Assembly (NCBI RefSeq): GCF_001421505.1
Contig: NZ_LMKL01000009.1
Location: 86,417 to 150,416 of the forward strand
Source of the DNA: Sphingomonas sp. Leaf17
Lineage (GTDB): Bacteria; Pseudomonadota; Alphaproteobacteria; Sphingomonadales; Sphingomonadaceae
Reading direction: 5' to 3'
Length of the DNA stretch: 64,000 bases
This document shows, in pieces, positions 1-7,835 of this stretch (position 1 is the stretch's first letter; every line of letters begins with the position of its first letter). The position numbers and the translations under genes are program-made. Below the pieces are notes generated by a model, which ran no database searches, was not told the origin of the DNA, and saw only the letters and a program-made list of their open reading frames with translations.

Positions 1-395
1 CGGCCGGGTCGGGTCATCGTTGCTGTCTGCCCCAGCGAGGGTGGCGTGGGAAGGGCATGTGTGTCGCGCGGCGAGGACTGCCCTCCCCTCGCATGCGATC
101 CCGGATTGCTCCGGTCCTACGGCAGGCAGATTCACCGTGTCCCACGCGACGTGGGGGGCGTATGCACCGACGGCACGCGATCAGCAACAGCGGGGCGGCC
201 AACGACGGTCACCGTGTCGCGACCGTCGCCACGATCGTCACCCCGGATCACGGGCGAATCAGGCACGGGGGGGGGTCATGAGGGCTGGCTGCCGCGCCCG
301 CTGGTTCCGGTCCGGTCGCCCTTACTTCGTGACACCCTCTCCCGATGGGAGAGGGAGGGAGGCGCAAAGCGCCGGAATGGTGAGGGTGTCCCCCA
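1..395. other. Gene-poor left edge
   Basis: No open frame in this stretch resembles a known protein. The frames that cross it are arginine- and proline-rich translations of the kind produced by high-GC non-coding DNA. The only recognisable structure is the palindromic repeat at 331-390, listed separately. The stretch lies downstream of the minus-strand gene ending at 396. Confidence 0.5.
331..390. repeat. REP-like compound palindrome
   Basis: GACACCCTC (331-339) pairs with GAGGGTGTC (382-390). Inside lie CCCTCTCCC/GGGAGAGGG (335-343 and 347-355, 3-nt loop) and GGCGC-AAA-GCGCC (361-373). Outer stem plus two inner hairpins form the cloverleaf-like shape typical of short dispersed intergenic repeats of proteobacteria. 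It lies just past the 3' end of the gene at 396-863 and could also act as a transcript-end hairpin. Only one clear copy was noticed in this window. Confidence 0.6.
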
Positions 396-863
396 TTACG
401 GCAGGACCGGCGCCTGCGACGCCCGCGCCGCGTTCTCGCGCTTGGATTCGCGTACGCGCTGGGCGAAGCAGCCGGTCTGGCCGCCGGCGCCGATCGTCGA
501 GCAGCTGCCGATGCTGTTCGTACCGACGCCGGTCGACAGCGTGCTGTCCGCGCGCGCGGCCCAGCTTTCGTTTTCGGGGGTGATCTGAAGCTCGCGCAGC
601 TCCTTGGGCACGCGAAACTGTTCCTGCGCGCTGCGGCGTTCGCAGATGACGATCTCGTCGCCATCGGTGTTGGTCGGGCAGCGTTCGTTGCCGTACAGCA
701 CCAGCACGCCGTTGATCGGCGCGCGCTTCGCGACCTCGCCGGGAGCCTCGATCCGCTTTGCCGCCGGGGCCCCGGGCATCGCCGCCTGTTGCGCGCCGGC
801 CGTTCCGGGCAGGAGCGACAGGGCGGCGGCCATCCCGGGCAACACGAACGGGTTGATCTTCAT
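396..863 (-). CDS. Secreted hypothetical protein, four cysteines
   Basis: A 155-aa protein with an N-terminal signal peptide of about 24 residues ending near TAGAQQ. The mature part carries four cysteines (NERCP, VICERR, GSCST, TGCFA), probably two disulfides in the periplasm. No known domain is recognised; short cysteine-containing proteins with the VLVLYGNERCP-like and EIVICERR-like segments are, from memory, common in sphingomonads. It lies 8 bp downstream of coq7 on the same strand and may be the last gene of that operon. Function unknown. Confidence 0.65.
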   Translation of the reverse strand: MKINPFVLPGMAAALSLLPGTAGAQQAAMPGAPAAKRIEAPGEVAKRAPINGVLVLYGNERCPTNTDGDEIVICERRSAQEQFRVPKELRELQITPENESWAARADSTLSTGVGTNSIGSCSTIGAGGQTGCFAQRVRESKRENAARASQAPVLP

Positions 864-871
864 GACGTCTC

Positions 872-1423
872 CTAAATCCGCTTCGCAGCGGCGATCGCGA
901 CCTTGCAGCCCATGCGGATGATCCCGCTCAAAACCGGATAGCCAAACGTCGCCTCCGCGCCATTGGCCAGCGCGTGGTCGCGGTGCTCGACCTCCTCGGC
1001 CTGGAAATCGGCGATCGCGGCGGACAGCTCGGGATCGCTGTCGCCCAGTTCGACCAGTTGTTCGGCATAATGCTTGTCGATCTCGGTCTCGACCGCGGCG
1101 GTGCAGGCCATCGCCGCGTTCGGCCCCATCGCCGCCGTCACCGCGCCCAGCGCGAAGCCCGCCACGTCCCAGAAGGGTTGCAGTACGGTCGGCCGGACGC
1201 CGCGTTCGACGATCATCCGGTCGAAGAACAGCCGGTGCCGTTCCTCCTGCTGCGCCATGTGATGGATCGCGCGCGCGGTCGGATGGCGATCGCCGAAAAT
1301 GGCGAGCTGGCCCGCATAGATGCGGGTCGCGCCATATTCCCCGGCCTGATCGACGCGGATCATCGCATCGCTGGCGCGGGGCCGGTCGCCGGGCTTCCAG
1401 CGGGTCATCGCCCTGGCCGTCAT
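872..1423 (-). CDS. coq7: Demethoxyubiquinone hydroxylase (Coq7)
   Basis: A 183-aa diiron monooxygenase that hydroxylates 2-polyprenyl-3-methyl-6-methoxy-benzoquinol, the penultimate step of ubiquinone synthesis at the inner membrane. The carboxylate-bridged diiron ligands are visible: an early DQAGEYGA segment, EERHR in the first EXXH motif and EVEHRDHA in the second. Length matches short bacterial Coq7 proteins. The ATG at 1423 overlaps the dsbB stop in an ATGA, so the two are translationally coupled. Aerobic respiration is implied. The assignment is secure; only the exact N-terminus could shift. Confidence 0.93.
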   Translation of the reverse strand: MTARAMTRWKPGDRPRASDAMIRVDQAGEYGATRIYAGQLAIFGDRHPTARAIHHMAQQEERHRLFFDRMIVERGVRPTVLQPFWDVAGFALGAVTAAMGPNAAMACTAAVETEIDKHYAEQLVELGDSDPELSAAIADFQAEEVEHRDHALANGAEATFGYPVLSGIIRMGCKVAIAAAKRI

Positions 1424-1926
1424 CGCATCGTCCTTCTGTCCGTTCGCATCGTCATCAGGATCACCAACGCGCCACCCAGCGAAAGGATCGCATTATAGCC
1501 GGCGAGCGAAATGCCGAACAACCGCCACTGCGCCACGTCGCAGCGGATCAGCGGCGCGTTCAGGATCGAGCGCAGCCGGTCCGCCGCCGTCGCGCCCGAC
1601 AGGTCGACGGTCGAGGTGCAGGCGGTGAACCCCTGCCACCAGCCATATTCGACGCCCGCATGCGCCACGCCGATCACGCCGCTGACCGCGACCAGCAGCG
1701 CGGCCACCACCACCAGCGCGTTCGACAGCCGGCGCGGCATGAGGAACGCCAGCAGCGCCACGACGACCGCCGCATAATGCGGCCAGCGTTGCCAGTGGCA
1801 CATCTCGCACGGGTACAGCCCGCCGATCAGCTGCGCCCCCCACGCGCCGCCGAGCAACGCGGCGGGCAACAGCAGCGCGATCCAGCGCGCGCGGATCTCG
1901 CCCCGGGTCGCGCGGCGGCCGATCAC
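1420..1926 (-). CDS. dsbB: Disulfide bond formation protein DsbB family
   Basis: A 168-aa inner-membrane protein with four predicted helices that passes electrons from DsbA to ubiquinone. The quinone-proximal pair is in YPCEMCHWQRWPH near residue 37; the second periplasmic pair is represented by FTACTST and IRCDVAQW. The start chosen is the GTG at 1926, which overlaps the ctpA stop as GTGA; an upstream extension would run backwards inside ctpA. Its partner coq7 follows with an ATGA overlap, an apt pairing because DsbB needs ubiquinone. It could be named DsbB or the related DsbI. Confidence 0.88.
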   Translation of the reverse strand: MIGRRATRGEIRARWIALLLPAALLGGAWGAQLIGGLYPCEMCHWQRWPHYAAVVVALLAFLMPRRLSNALVVVAALLVAVSGVIGVAHAGVEYGWWQGFTACTSTVDLSGATAADRLRSILNAPLIRCDVAQWRLFGISLAGYNAILSLGGALVILMTMRTDRRTMR

Positions 1927-3299
1927 TTGGCCGGTGCCGGCGTCGGCTTCACGACCGGCCGGGTCGCGGCGGCGACCTGCACCGGCCCGCCCAGCCGGGC
2001 GACGGTCTTCAGCGCGTAGTAAAGCTGGAAGTCGTCGACGCCCTGTTTCTTCAACTGTTCGGGCGTCATCGCGAAGCGCGGATCGGTCTTGGTATCCTCC
2101 TCCAGCACCTTGTTGTCGGCCTTGACCTCGTTGATGAGATGACGGCGCAGATCGGCCTCGCGGAAGACGGGGCGCGTCTTGTAATCCTCGTCGGTCAGCT
2201 GCGGCACGGCGATGTCGGGTTCGATCCCGCCCTCCTGCACCGACCGGCCCGACGGCGTGTAGTAGCGCGCGGTCGTCAGGCGCAGCGCGGTCTGCGGCCC
2301 GATCTGGAGCAGGGTCTGGACCGATCCCTTGCCGAAGGTCCGCTCGCCCATCACCAGCGCGCGGTGATGATCCTGCAATGCGCCGGCGACGATCTCGGAG
2401 GCGGAGGCCGTACCCGAATCGGTCAGCACCACGACCGGCAGGCCGTGCGCGTCGTCGCCGGGCTTGGCATAATAGCGTTCGATGTCGTTCTTCTCGCGCC
2501 CGCGCTGCGACACGATCTCGCCACGATCGAGGAACGCGTCCGACACCGCGATCGCCTGCGTCAGCAACCCGCCGCCATTCTCGCGCAGGTCGACGACGTA
2601 ACCGAGCGGCCGGTGGCCCAGCGACTTGTCGATCGCCATGATCGCCGCGCGCGTGTCGGCGCCGGTGCTTTCGGAGAAGGTGTTGATGTTGATATAGCCG
2701 ACATCGCCGCGCACTTCCCATTTCACGGGGCGCTGGACGATGACTTCGCGCATCATCGTCACCTCGACCGGCTTGTCGCGGCCGGGACGAACCAGCGTCA
2801 GCGAAATCTTGGTGCCGGGCTTGCCGCGCATCAGGCCGATCGATTCGTCCAGCGTGTCGCCGTAGATCAGCTTGCCGTCGATATGCGTGATATAATCGCC
2901 CGACTTCACGCCCGCGCGCGCCGCCGGGGTATCCTCCTGCGGGGCGACGACCTTGACCGCGCCGTCCTCCATCTGCACCGTCAGGCCGAGGCCGCCGTAA
3001 TTGCCCTCGGTCTGGATCCGCAGGTTTTCGTAATCGAGCGCATCGACATAGGAGCTGTGCGGGTCGAGCGCCGCCAGCATCCCCTGGATCGCGCCCTTGA
3101 TGAGCGTCTTGTCGTCGACCTTGTCGACATAGTCCGCCTTCACCCGGTTGTAGACGTCGAGCAATTGGTCGAACTCGCGATAGGTGTCGGTATCGGCGGC
3201 CACCGCCGCGGTCGCGATGCCGACCAGCCCGAGGATCGCGGTCGCGGTAGTCAGTTTGGAACGGGCAGACTTTGGACGGGCAGACTGGGGACGGGTCAT
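1923..3299 (-). CDS. ctpA: S41 family C-terminal processing peptidase
   Basis: A 458-aa periplasmic serine protease. An N-terminal signal/anchor (about residues 15-35, ending AAVAA) is followed by a PDZ domain (DYITHIDGKLIYGD region) and the S41 catalytic core, with the nucleophile in SGTASASEIVAG and the catalytic lysine in ERTFGKGSVQ. These form the Ser-Lys dyad of the CtpA/Prc family, which trims cell-wall enzymes or outer-membrane proteins. The ATG at 3299 is preferred over 3326 because an AGGA lies 7 bp upstream. The envC-like gene precedes it by about 100 bp and dsbB overlaps its end. Confidence 0.92.
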   Translation of the reverse strand: MTRPQSARPKSARSKLTTATAILGLVGIATAAVAADTDTYREFDQLLDVYNRVKADYVDKVDDKTLIKGAIQGMLAALDPHSSYVDALDYENLRIQTEGNYGGLGLTVQMEDGAVKVVAPQEDTPAARAGVKSGDYITHIDGKLIYGDTLDESIGLMRGKPGTKISLTLVRPGRDKPVEVTMMREVIVQRPVKWEVRGDVGYININTFSESTGADTRAAIMAIDKSLGHRPLGYVVDLRENGGGLLTQAIAVSDAFLDRGEIVSQRGREKNDIERYYAKPGDDAHGLPVVVLTDSGTASASEIVAGALQDHHRALVMGERTFGKGSVQTLLQIGPQTALRLTTARYYTPSGRSVQEGGIEPDIAVPQLTDEDYKTRPVFREADLRRHLINEVKADNKVLEEDTKTDPRFAMTPEQLKKQGVDDFQLYYALKTVARLGGPVQVAAATRPVVKPTPAPAK

Positions 3300-3398
3300 C
3301 GCGGATCCTGGCATTCGAGAAGTCATGTCACTCTAGCGGCTTCCCCGGCCGTTATCAAAGCAACGATATGGTGAACCGGGGCTGACCCGCCAGGCAGG

Positions 3399-4565
3399 TC
3401 ACCCAAGCAGCGCGACGATATCGACCGGGCGACCGCGCCGGCGCAGCTCGACCGTCACCTGTGGATCGTCGCCGGTCGCGGCCAGCCCGACGGCCGCCCC
3501 CGCCGTCACCGCCTGCCCCGACTCCACCGACGCGCGCGACAGGCCGGTGAGCAAGGTCGTCCAGCCATCGCCATGGTCGATCACGACGATCACGCCATAG
3601 CCGCGAAACGTGCGGGCAAAGCGCACCACGCCCCCCGCCGGCGCGACGACGCGCGCGCCCGGTGCCACCGCGAAACTCAGGCCGCGCGCCCGCACTCCGG
3701 CCGCCGACACTTCGTCCAGCCCGGTCACCAGCCGCCCGGCGACGGGCAGGCGATAGGCGGCCGGCGGCATCGGCGGCGGCACGGTGCCGGCGCGCAACGG
3801 GCGCGGAATCGGCCCGGGCAGGCGCACGAGGTCGGCGGCGGTCGCGCTCTGGCTGCCGGTCAGGGCCAGCGCATCGACCAGGTCGCGGGCGCGCTCCCCC
3901 ATCGCCAGCGCACGGTCGGATTCGCTCATCGCCCCGCGCCCCAGCCGCTCGGCGCTTTGCCGGTGCGCCGCCTCGGTCCGCGCCAGCGCCAGCCGATCCG
4001 CCTCCAGCCGCGCCCGGCGGCGGCGCAGCGTGGCGGCGGCGGCGGCGGCGGCGGCGTGCAGCCGCTCGATCCGCGCGACCTCGCCGCGCAGCTGGGCGGT
4101 GCGCGCGCGGACCACCGGCAGCACGCCGCCCAGCACCGCCCGCACATGCACCAGATCGTCGACCGAACCCGGCTGGACGATCGCGGCCACGGCCGGCCGG
4201 CGCGCCAGCGATTGTAACGCCGCGAGCAGCCGCGCGACCGGCGCCTGTCCCTGTCCCAGCCCGGCGCGACGATCGGCCAGCAGCCGGTCGACCATCGCCG
4301 CCCGCGCCGCCGCCGCCGCCACGCGCGCCTGTGCGGCGGCGACCTGACCGGCCAGCGCGCGTTCCTCGGCCTGGGCGCGGCCCGCCGCCGTGCGTTCGCG
4401 CCGCGCGGCCTGCGTCAACGCGGCGGCGCGGGCGGTGGCGGCGTTCGCGGCCCGGCGCGCCTCCGTCAGCCGCGCCTGCTGATCGGCCAGCGTCGGCGCT
4501 TGCGCGGCGGCGTTCGCGGTCAGCAGCACCGCCGCCGTCACCGCCAGCAGGACACCGCGCGTCAC
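3399..4565 (-). CDS. EnvC-like murein hydrolase activator (degenerate LytM)
   Basis: A 388-aa periplasmic protein: signal peptide (to about residue 22, ANAAAQAP), a long alanine/arginine-rich coiled coil (about 25-230), and a C-terminal LytM/M23 fold (about 270-388) with VVIDHGDGWTTLLTGL. The zinc-ligand HxxxD of active M23 enzymes is absent (residues read APGARVVAPAGG), so the domain is probably non-catalytic and activates cell-division amidases as EnvC does. GTG start at 4565, one base after the rlmH stop. A run of GGC repeats (about 4029-4056) encodes an alanine stretch of the coiled coil. Confidence 0.85.
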   Translation of the reverse strand: MTRGVLLAVTAAVLLTANAAAQAPTLADQQARLTEARRAANAATARAAALTQAARRERTAAGRAQAEERALAGQVAAAQARVAAAAARAAMVDRLLADRRAGLGQGQAPVARLLAALQSLARRPAVAAIVQPGSVDDLVHVRAVLGGVLPVVRARTAQLRGEVARIERLHAAAAAAAATLRRRRARLEADRLALARTEAAHRQSAERLGRGAMSESDRALAMGERARDLVDALALTGSQSATAADLVRLPGPIPRPLRAGTVPPPMPPAAYRLPVAGRLVTGLDEVSAAGVRARGLSFAVAPGARVVAPAGGVVRFARTFRGYGVIVVIDHGDGWTTLLTGLSRASVESGQAVTAGAAVGLAATGDDPQVTVELRRRGRPVDIVALLG

Positions 4566-4566
4566 C

Positions 4567-4989
4567 TCACCCTTCGCGGTGATAGGGATGGTTGGCGAGG
4601 ATGGCGGTCGCGCGGAACAGCTGCTCGGCCAGCATCGCCCGCGCCAGCATGTGCGGCCAGGTCGCGCGGCCGAAGGAAACCAGCAAGTCGGCCTCCCCGC
4701 GCGCGGCGTCGTCGAACCCGTCGGCCGCGCCGATCTCGAACCGGCATTCGCGCACCCCGTCGTCGCGCCACCGCCCCAGTTTCTGCGCGAACGCCGTCGA
4801 TGCCAGCACCTCGCCCTTTTCGTCCAGCAGGATGCGTTTCGTCTGCGGCATCATGTCCGGCACGCGGCCACCGGTGTCGGGCAGTTCGGTGACGCGCGTC
4901 GGCCAGACGATCCGCTTCAGATAGCGATCGACCAGATCGGCCTCAGGCGATCGACCGATCCGGCCACGCGCGACGATGTGCAGGAGCAT
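4567..4989 (-). CDS. rlmH: 23S rRNA (pseudouridine1915-N3)-methyltransferase RlmH
   Basis: A 140-aa SPOUT-class methyltransferase acting on pseudouridine 1915 of 23S rRNA in assembled 70S ribosomes. It begins MLLHIVARGRIG and carries the trefoil-knot SAM-binding segments LLDEKGEVLAS and FEIGAADGF, ending in the C-terminal LANHPYHREG typical of RlmH. The ATG at 4989 gives the usual family length; a longer frame up to 5061 adds only non-conserved residues. It usually follows rsfS in a conserved ribosome-maturation pair; here the two are separated by an antiparallel glycosyltransferase. Confidence 0.95.
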   Translation of the reverse strand: MLLHIVARGRIGRSPEADLVDRYLKRIVWPTRVTELPDTGGRVPDMMPQTKRILLDEKGEVLASTAFAQKLGRWRDDGVRECRFEIGAADGFDDAARGEADLLVSFGRATWPHMLARAMLAEQLFRATAILANHPYHREG

Positions 4990-5139
4990 GAATGGTCCGG
5001 GATGGAGAAAGGAACGTCTGCCGGACCCTAGCCGCGCGAGCGACGTGCGCGCTACGACCAATCACCGCCATGGTTAACGATTTGTTGGCAGCATGACCGC
5101 GATACCCGTCGGCATGACCCCCGCCCGACCGCGCCGACC

Positions 5140-6192
5140 GTGACGACCAGCCGTGATGCCATGCCCCAGGGCGGGTTGGCGGCCGTGCTGATCGTGCGGG
5201 ACGAGGCCCGCTGCATCGTCCGCTGTCTGGACAGCGTCCGCCCCTGGGTCGACCGGATCGTCGTGCTCGACACCGGATCGTCCGACGACACGCCCGCGCT
5301 GGCCGCCGCCTGCGGGGCGTTGGTGCATCACACCGACTGGACGCACGATTTTTCGGCCGCGCGCAACCGGGCGCTCGATCTCGCCGACGCCGACTGGGCA
5401 ATGATTCTCGACGCCGACGAATGGATCGAATCGGGTGGCGAACACCTGCGGCCCTGGTGTTCGGCCCCGCCCCGCCTTGGCACCGTGTGTATCCACAGCG
5501 GCTATGATCCGGTCGGCGCAGTCGCCACCGGTGCGCCGCCCGCGTCGAACCGCAGCTGGATCACCCGCCTGCTGCCGCGCGGCGTCCGCTATCGGGGCCG
5601 CGTCCACGAACAGCCCGTCTCCCCCCTGCCCCGCGCGCGGATCGACCTGCACATCGGCCATGACGGCTATTTCGACACGCAGATGGCGGGCAAGATCGGC
5701 CGCAACGCCCCGCTCCTGCTACGCGAACTCGGCGAGCGGCCCGACGATCCGTATCTCCACTATCAACTCGGCACGGATGCGGAGAGCCGCCACGATCACG
5801 CGACCGCGTGCGACCGGTACGCCACCGCGCTGGCGCTGACGCCGCCGGCCGCGAACTGGCGACACGAACTGGTCGTCCGGTATCTGCACTGTCTGGGCGA
5901 GGCCGGGCGGATCGACGCCGCGCTGACGCTGGCCGAGGCGGAGATGCCGGTATGGGCGGAGTCGCCGGATTTCTTCTTCGTGCTGGGCGACCTGCTGCTG
6001 GAACGCGCGATGGCCGATCCGTCGCGGGCGGTCGGGCAATGGCTGCCGCTGGCCGGATCGGCGTGGGAACGCTGTCTCGCGATCGGCGAGCGTCCGGATC
6101 TGGAGGGCAGCGTGCAGGGACGCGGAAGCCATTTGGCGGCGCATAATCTGGCGTTGCTGCGATCGCAGCTGGCGATGCTGGGGTCCGCCTAG
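5140..6192 (+). CDS. Family 2 glycosyltransferase
   Basis: A cytoplasmic protein of up to 350 aa. The N-terminal half is a GT-A fold: LIVRDEARCIVRCLDSV, VVLDTGSSDDT for nucleotide binding and MILDADEWIE as the metal-binding DXD region. The C-terminal half (about 210-345) is helical and may form TPR-like repeats, as in many SunS-like or lipopolysaccharide GT2 enzymes. The start could be GTG 5140 or ATG 5161. It is the only plus-strand gene in this minus-strand stretch, inserted between rsfS and rlmH. The acceptor is unknown. Confidence 0.8.
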   Translation: MTTSRDAMPQGGLAAVLIVRDEARCIVRCLDSVRPWVDRIVVLDTGSSDDTPALAAACGALVHHTDWTHDFSAARNRALDLADADWAMILDADEWIESGGEHLRPWCSAPPRLGTVCIHSGYDPVGAVATGAPPASNRSWITRLLPRGVRYRGRVHEQPVSPLPRARIDLHIGHDGYFDTQMAGKIGRNAPLLLRELGERPDDPYLHYQLGTDAESRHDHATACDRYATALALTPPAANWRHELVVRYLHCLGEAGRIDAALTLAEAEMPVWAESPDFFFVLGDLLLERAMADPSRAVGQWLPLAGSAWERCLAIGERPDLEGSVQGRGSHLAAHNLALLRSQLAMLGSA

Positions 6193-6222
6193 CCGTCGCC
6201 CGATCAGTCCCGCGCGGCCAAC

Positions 6223-6243
6223 CGGCCGGCACGGGACCGGCCG
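6223..6243. terminator. GC-rich hairpin between convergent genes
   Basis: CGGCCGG (6223-6229) and CCGGCCG (6237-6243) form a 7-bp stem with a 7-nt loop in the 52-bp gap between the converging glycosyltransferase and rsfS stops. No U-tract follows on either strand, so a terminator role is only plausible. Confidence 0.35.
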
Positions 6244-6244
6244 A

Positions 6245-6649
6245 TCACTCGCCGTAGGCGTTGGGCATCGCCGGCGGGGTCGGCGCGTCGCCGAACGCCC
6301 ACATGCGTTCCAGATTGTAGAAACTGCGCACTTCGGGACGGAACAGGTGAACGATCACGTCACCCGCGTCGATGAGCACCCAGTCGGCGGTCGGCAGGCC
6401 CTCGATCCGGGTCAGGCGGCCGAGTTCGCCCTTGATCTTTTCCGCCAGCTTGGCCGCCATCGACGCGACCTGCCGCGTCGACCGGCCGCTGGCGATGACC
6501 ATGTGGTCAGCGATCGACGACTTGCCCTCCAGCGGGATCGTGATCGTGTCGACCGCCTGATCGTCGTCGAGCGATGCGAGGATCAGCCGGTGCAGCGCCT
6601 CGACCTCTTGCGGGTCGGATGCGCGCGGGGCGGTAGAGGGAACGGCCAA
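6245..6649 (-). CDS. rsfS: Ribosome silencing factor RsfS
   Basis: A 134-aa protein of the RsfS/Iojap/DUF143 family that binds ribosomal protein uL14 and blocks subunit joining in stationary phase or starvation. Visible family signatures are DQAVDTITIPL, DHMVIASGRSTRQVASMA, the GLPTADWVLIDAGDVIVHLF core and the C-terminal RSFYNLERMW. It follows nadD by 8 bp on the same strand, the usual nadD-rsfS arrangement. The upstream residues MAVPSTAPRA are not conserved, so the real start may be slightly downstream. Confidence 0.94.
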   Translation of the reverse strand: MAVPSTAPRASDPQEVEALHRLILASLDDDQAVDTITIPLEGKSSIADHMVIASGRSTRQVASMAAKLAEKIKGELGRLTRIEGLPTADWVLIDAGDVIVHLFRPEVRSFYNLERMWAFGDAPTPPAMPNAYGE

Positions 6650-6657
6650 GAGAACTC

Positions 6658-7269
6658 CTAAACTTCATCAAACGGGGGTGCGGCGGCTCGACGGTGCCAG
6701 TCGGGATCGGCCGCCCGCAAGCGGGTGGCGGATGTCGGGTCGGGTCGGAACCGCAACAGCACCAGCGCCGGCAACTCCCACGTCGTCCAGTCCTTCGCGC
6801 TGGTCGCGGGCCGTCGAAAACGCCGCAACCAACCCATCGCAGGACCTGCAAGGGCGTTGCCTTCATAGCCCGGACGCGCAACGACCGCAATCGGAACCTC
6901 ACGCGCGATCCCGCGCCAGTCGCGCCAGCTGTGAAACTGCGCCAGATTGTCCGCGCCCATGATCCAGACGAACCGCGTTTTCGGATAGCGCCGCTTCAGC
7001 GCGCGGATCGTGTCGCGGGTATAGCGCGTGCCCAGCCGCGTCTCGATATCGGTCGCGCGGATCGGCGCATGGGCGGCGACCCTGCGCGCCGACGCGAGCC
7101 GCGCCGCGATCGGCGCCATGTCGGTCGCGGCATCCTTCAACGGGTTGCCGGGTGACACCAGCCACCATGCCTCGTCCAGCGCCAGCGCGCGGATCGCCCC
7201 CAGCGTGATCCGGCGATGCCCCCGATGCGCGGGATTGAACGATCCACCAAGCAGGCCGATGCGGGTCAT
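6658..7269 (-). CDS. nadD: Nicotinate-nucleotide adenylyltransferase NadD
   Basis: A 203-aa cytoplasmic enzyme that adenylates nicotinic acid mononucleotide to deamido-NAD. The nucleotidyltransferase signature GGSFNPAHRGH is at residues 8-18, and GADNLAQFHSW marks the nicotinate-binding region. The C-terminal ISSTxIR-like segment is represented by DPTSATRLRAADP. Its ATG at 7269 overlaps the stop of the ParE-like toxin gene as ATGA, so an essential NAD biosynthesis gene appears translationally coupled to a toxin-antitoxin pair. Confidence 0.94.
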   Translation of the reverse strand: MTRIGLLGGSFNPAHRGHRRITLGAIRALALDEAWWLVSPGNPLKDAATDMAPIAARLASARRVAAHAPIRATDIETRLGTRYTRDTIRALKRRYPKTRFVWIMGADNLAQFHSWRDWRGIAREVPIAVVARPGYEGNALAGPAMGWLRRFRRPATSAKDWTTWELPALVLLRFRPDPTSATRLRAADPDWHRRAAAPPFDEV

Positions 7270-7553
7270 GGCAGCAGAAACCAGTCCTCGCGTTCGTGGC
7301 GAACGCGGGCAATCGCGATACCCGGCGGTGTCGATTCATAGATCAGGATATAGGGGGTGCCGCGAACGCGCCACTTGCGCCACGACCGATAGGAGAGTGG
7401 CGTGCCCATCGCTGGATAGTCCTGTATCAGGCCCGTGGATCGAATAATGGTTTGCAGGACGCCCTGCGCCAGCGCCGGATCAATATCCGACAGATAATCA
7501 CGAATGGCGGCAAGATCGTCCGTCGCGGATTGCGACCACAGGACACGGTTCAT
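7266..7553 (-). CDS. Type II toxin, RelE/ParE family
   Basis: A 95-aa basic protein of ParE length and pattern: VLWSQSATDDLAAIRDYL at the N-terminus (helical hairpin), a central IRSTGLIQDYPAMG segment, then the beta-sheet core YRSWRKWRVRGTPYILIYE and IARVRHEREDW. ParE toxins poison DNA gyrase; RelE relatives cut mRNA, and this sequence looks closer to ParE. The antitoxin gene lies directly upstream with an ATGA overlap, and the toxin stop overlaps the nadD start. Intact by length. Confidence 0.86.
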   Translation of the reverse strand: MNRVLWSQSATDDLAAIRDYLSDIDPALAQGVLQTIIRSTGLIQDYPAMGTPLSYRSWRKWRVRGTPYILIYESTPPGIAIARVRHEREDWFLLP

Positions 7554-7804
7554 GCGGCATCACGCCGTATCCCTTCGCCCAGAAACATCGCCTCGACCTG
7601 ATCCTGCGTGTACACCCGGCCGGCCGCGATATCGGCCTCCCCCGCCTGGATGAAGGCGCGATAATCGCTTTCGCTTTCGGCTATGCGGCGGATCGCCTCG
7701 GCGGCAAACTGCGGACTCGTCATGCCGCGCTCCAACGCCAACCGCTCGACCAGCGCCAGCGTGTCCGCATCAAGATCCGTCGTGATCGACGTGCGCGCGT
7801 TCAT
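7550..7804 (-). CDS. Ribbon-helix-helix antitoxin of the ParE-type toxin
   Basis: An 84-aa protein whose N-terminus (NARTSITTDLDADTLALVER, then LALERGMTSPQFAAEAIRRI) fits a CopG/ParD ribbon-helix-helix DNA-binding fold. The acidic C-terminal tail (ESDYRAFIQAGEADIAAG onward) would wrap the toxin. Antitoxin first, toxin second with a 4-bp overlap is the canonical order. It probably autorepresses its promoter in the short gap upstream (7805-7835), close to the proA stop. Confidence 0.84.
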   Translation of the reverse strand: MNARTSITTDLDADTLALVERLALERGMTSPQFAAEAIRRIAESESDYRAFIQAGEADIAAGRVYTQDQVEAMFLGEGIRRDAA

Positions 7805-7835
7805 CGCCCGATCCTATGCCCCTCGCCCACCGGCA

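Noticed and set aside
4029..4056. Run of GGC trinucleotide repeats
   Set aside because: It lies in frame inside the EnvC-like coiled coil and encodes alanines; not treated as a separate repeat element.
3399..4565. Active M23 endopeptidase
   Set aside because: The zinc-binding HxxxD is missing, so an amidase-activator (EnvC-like) role is preferred.
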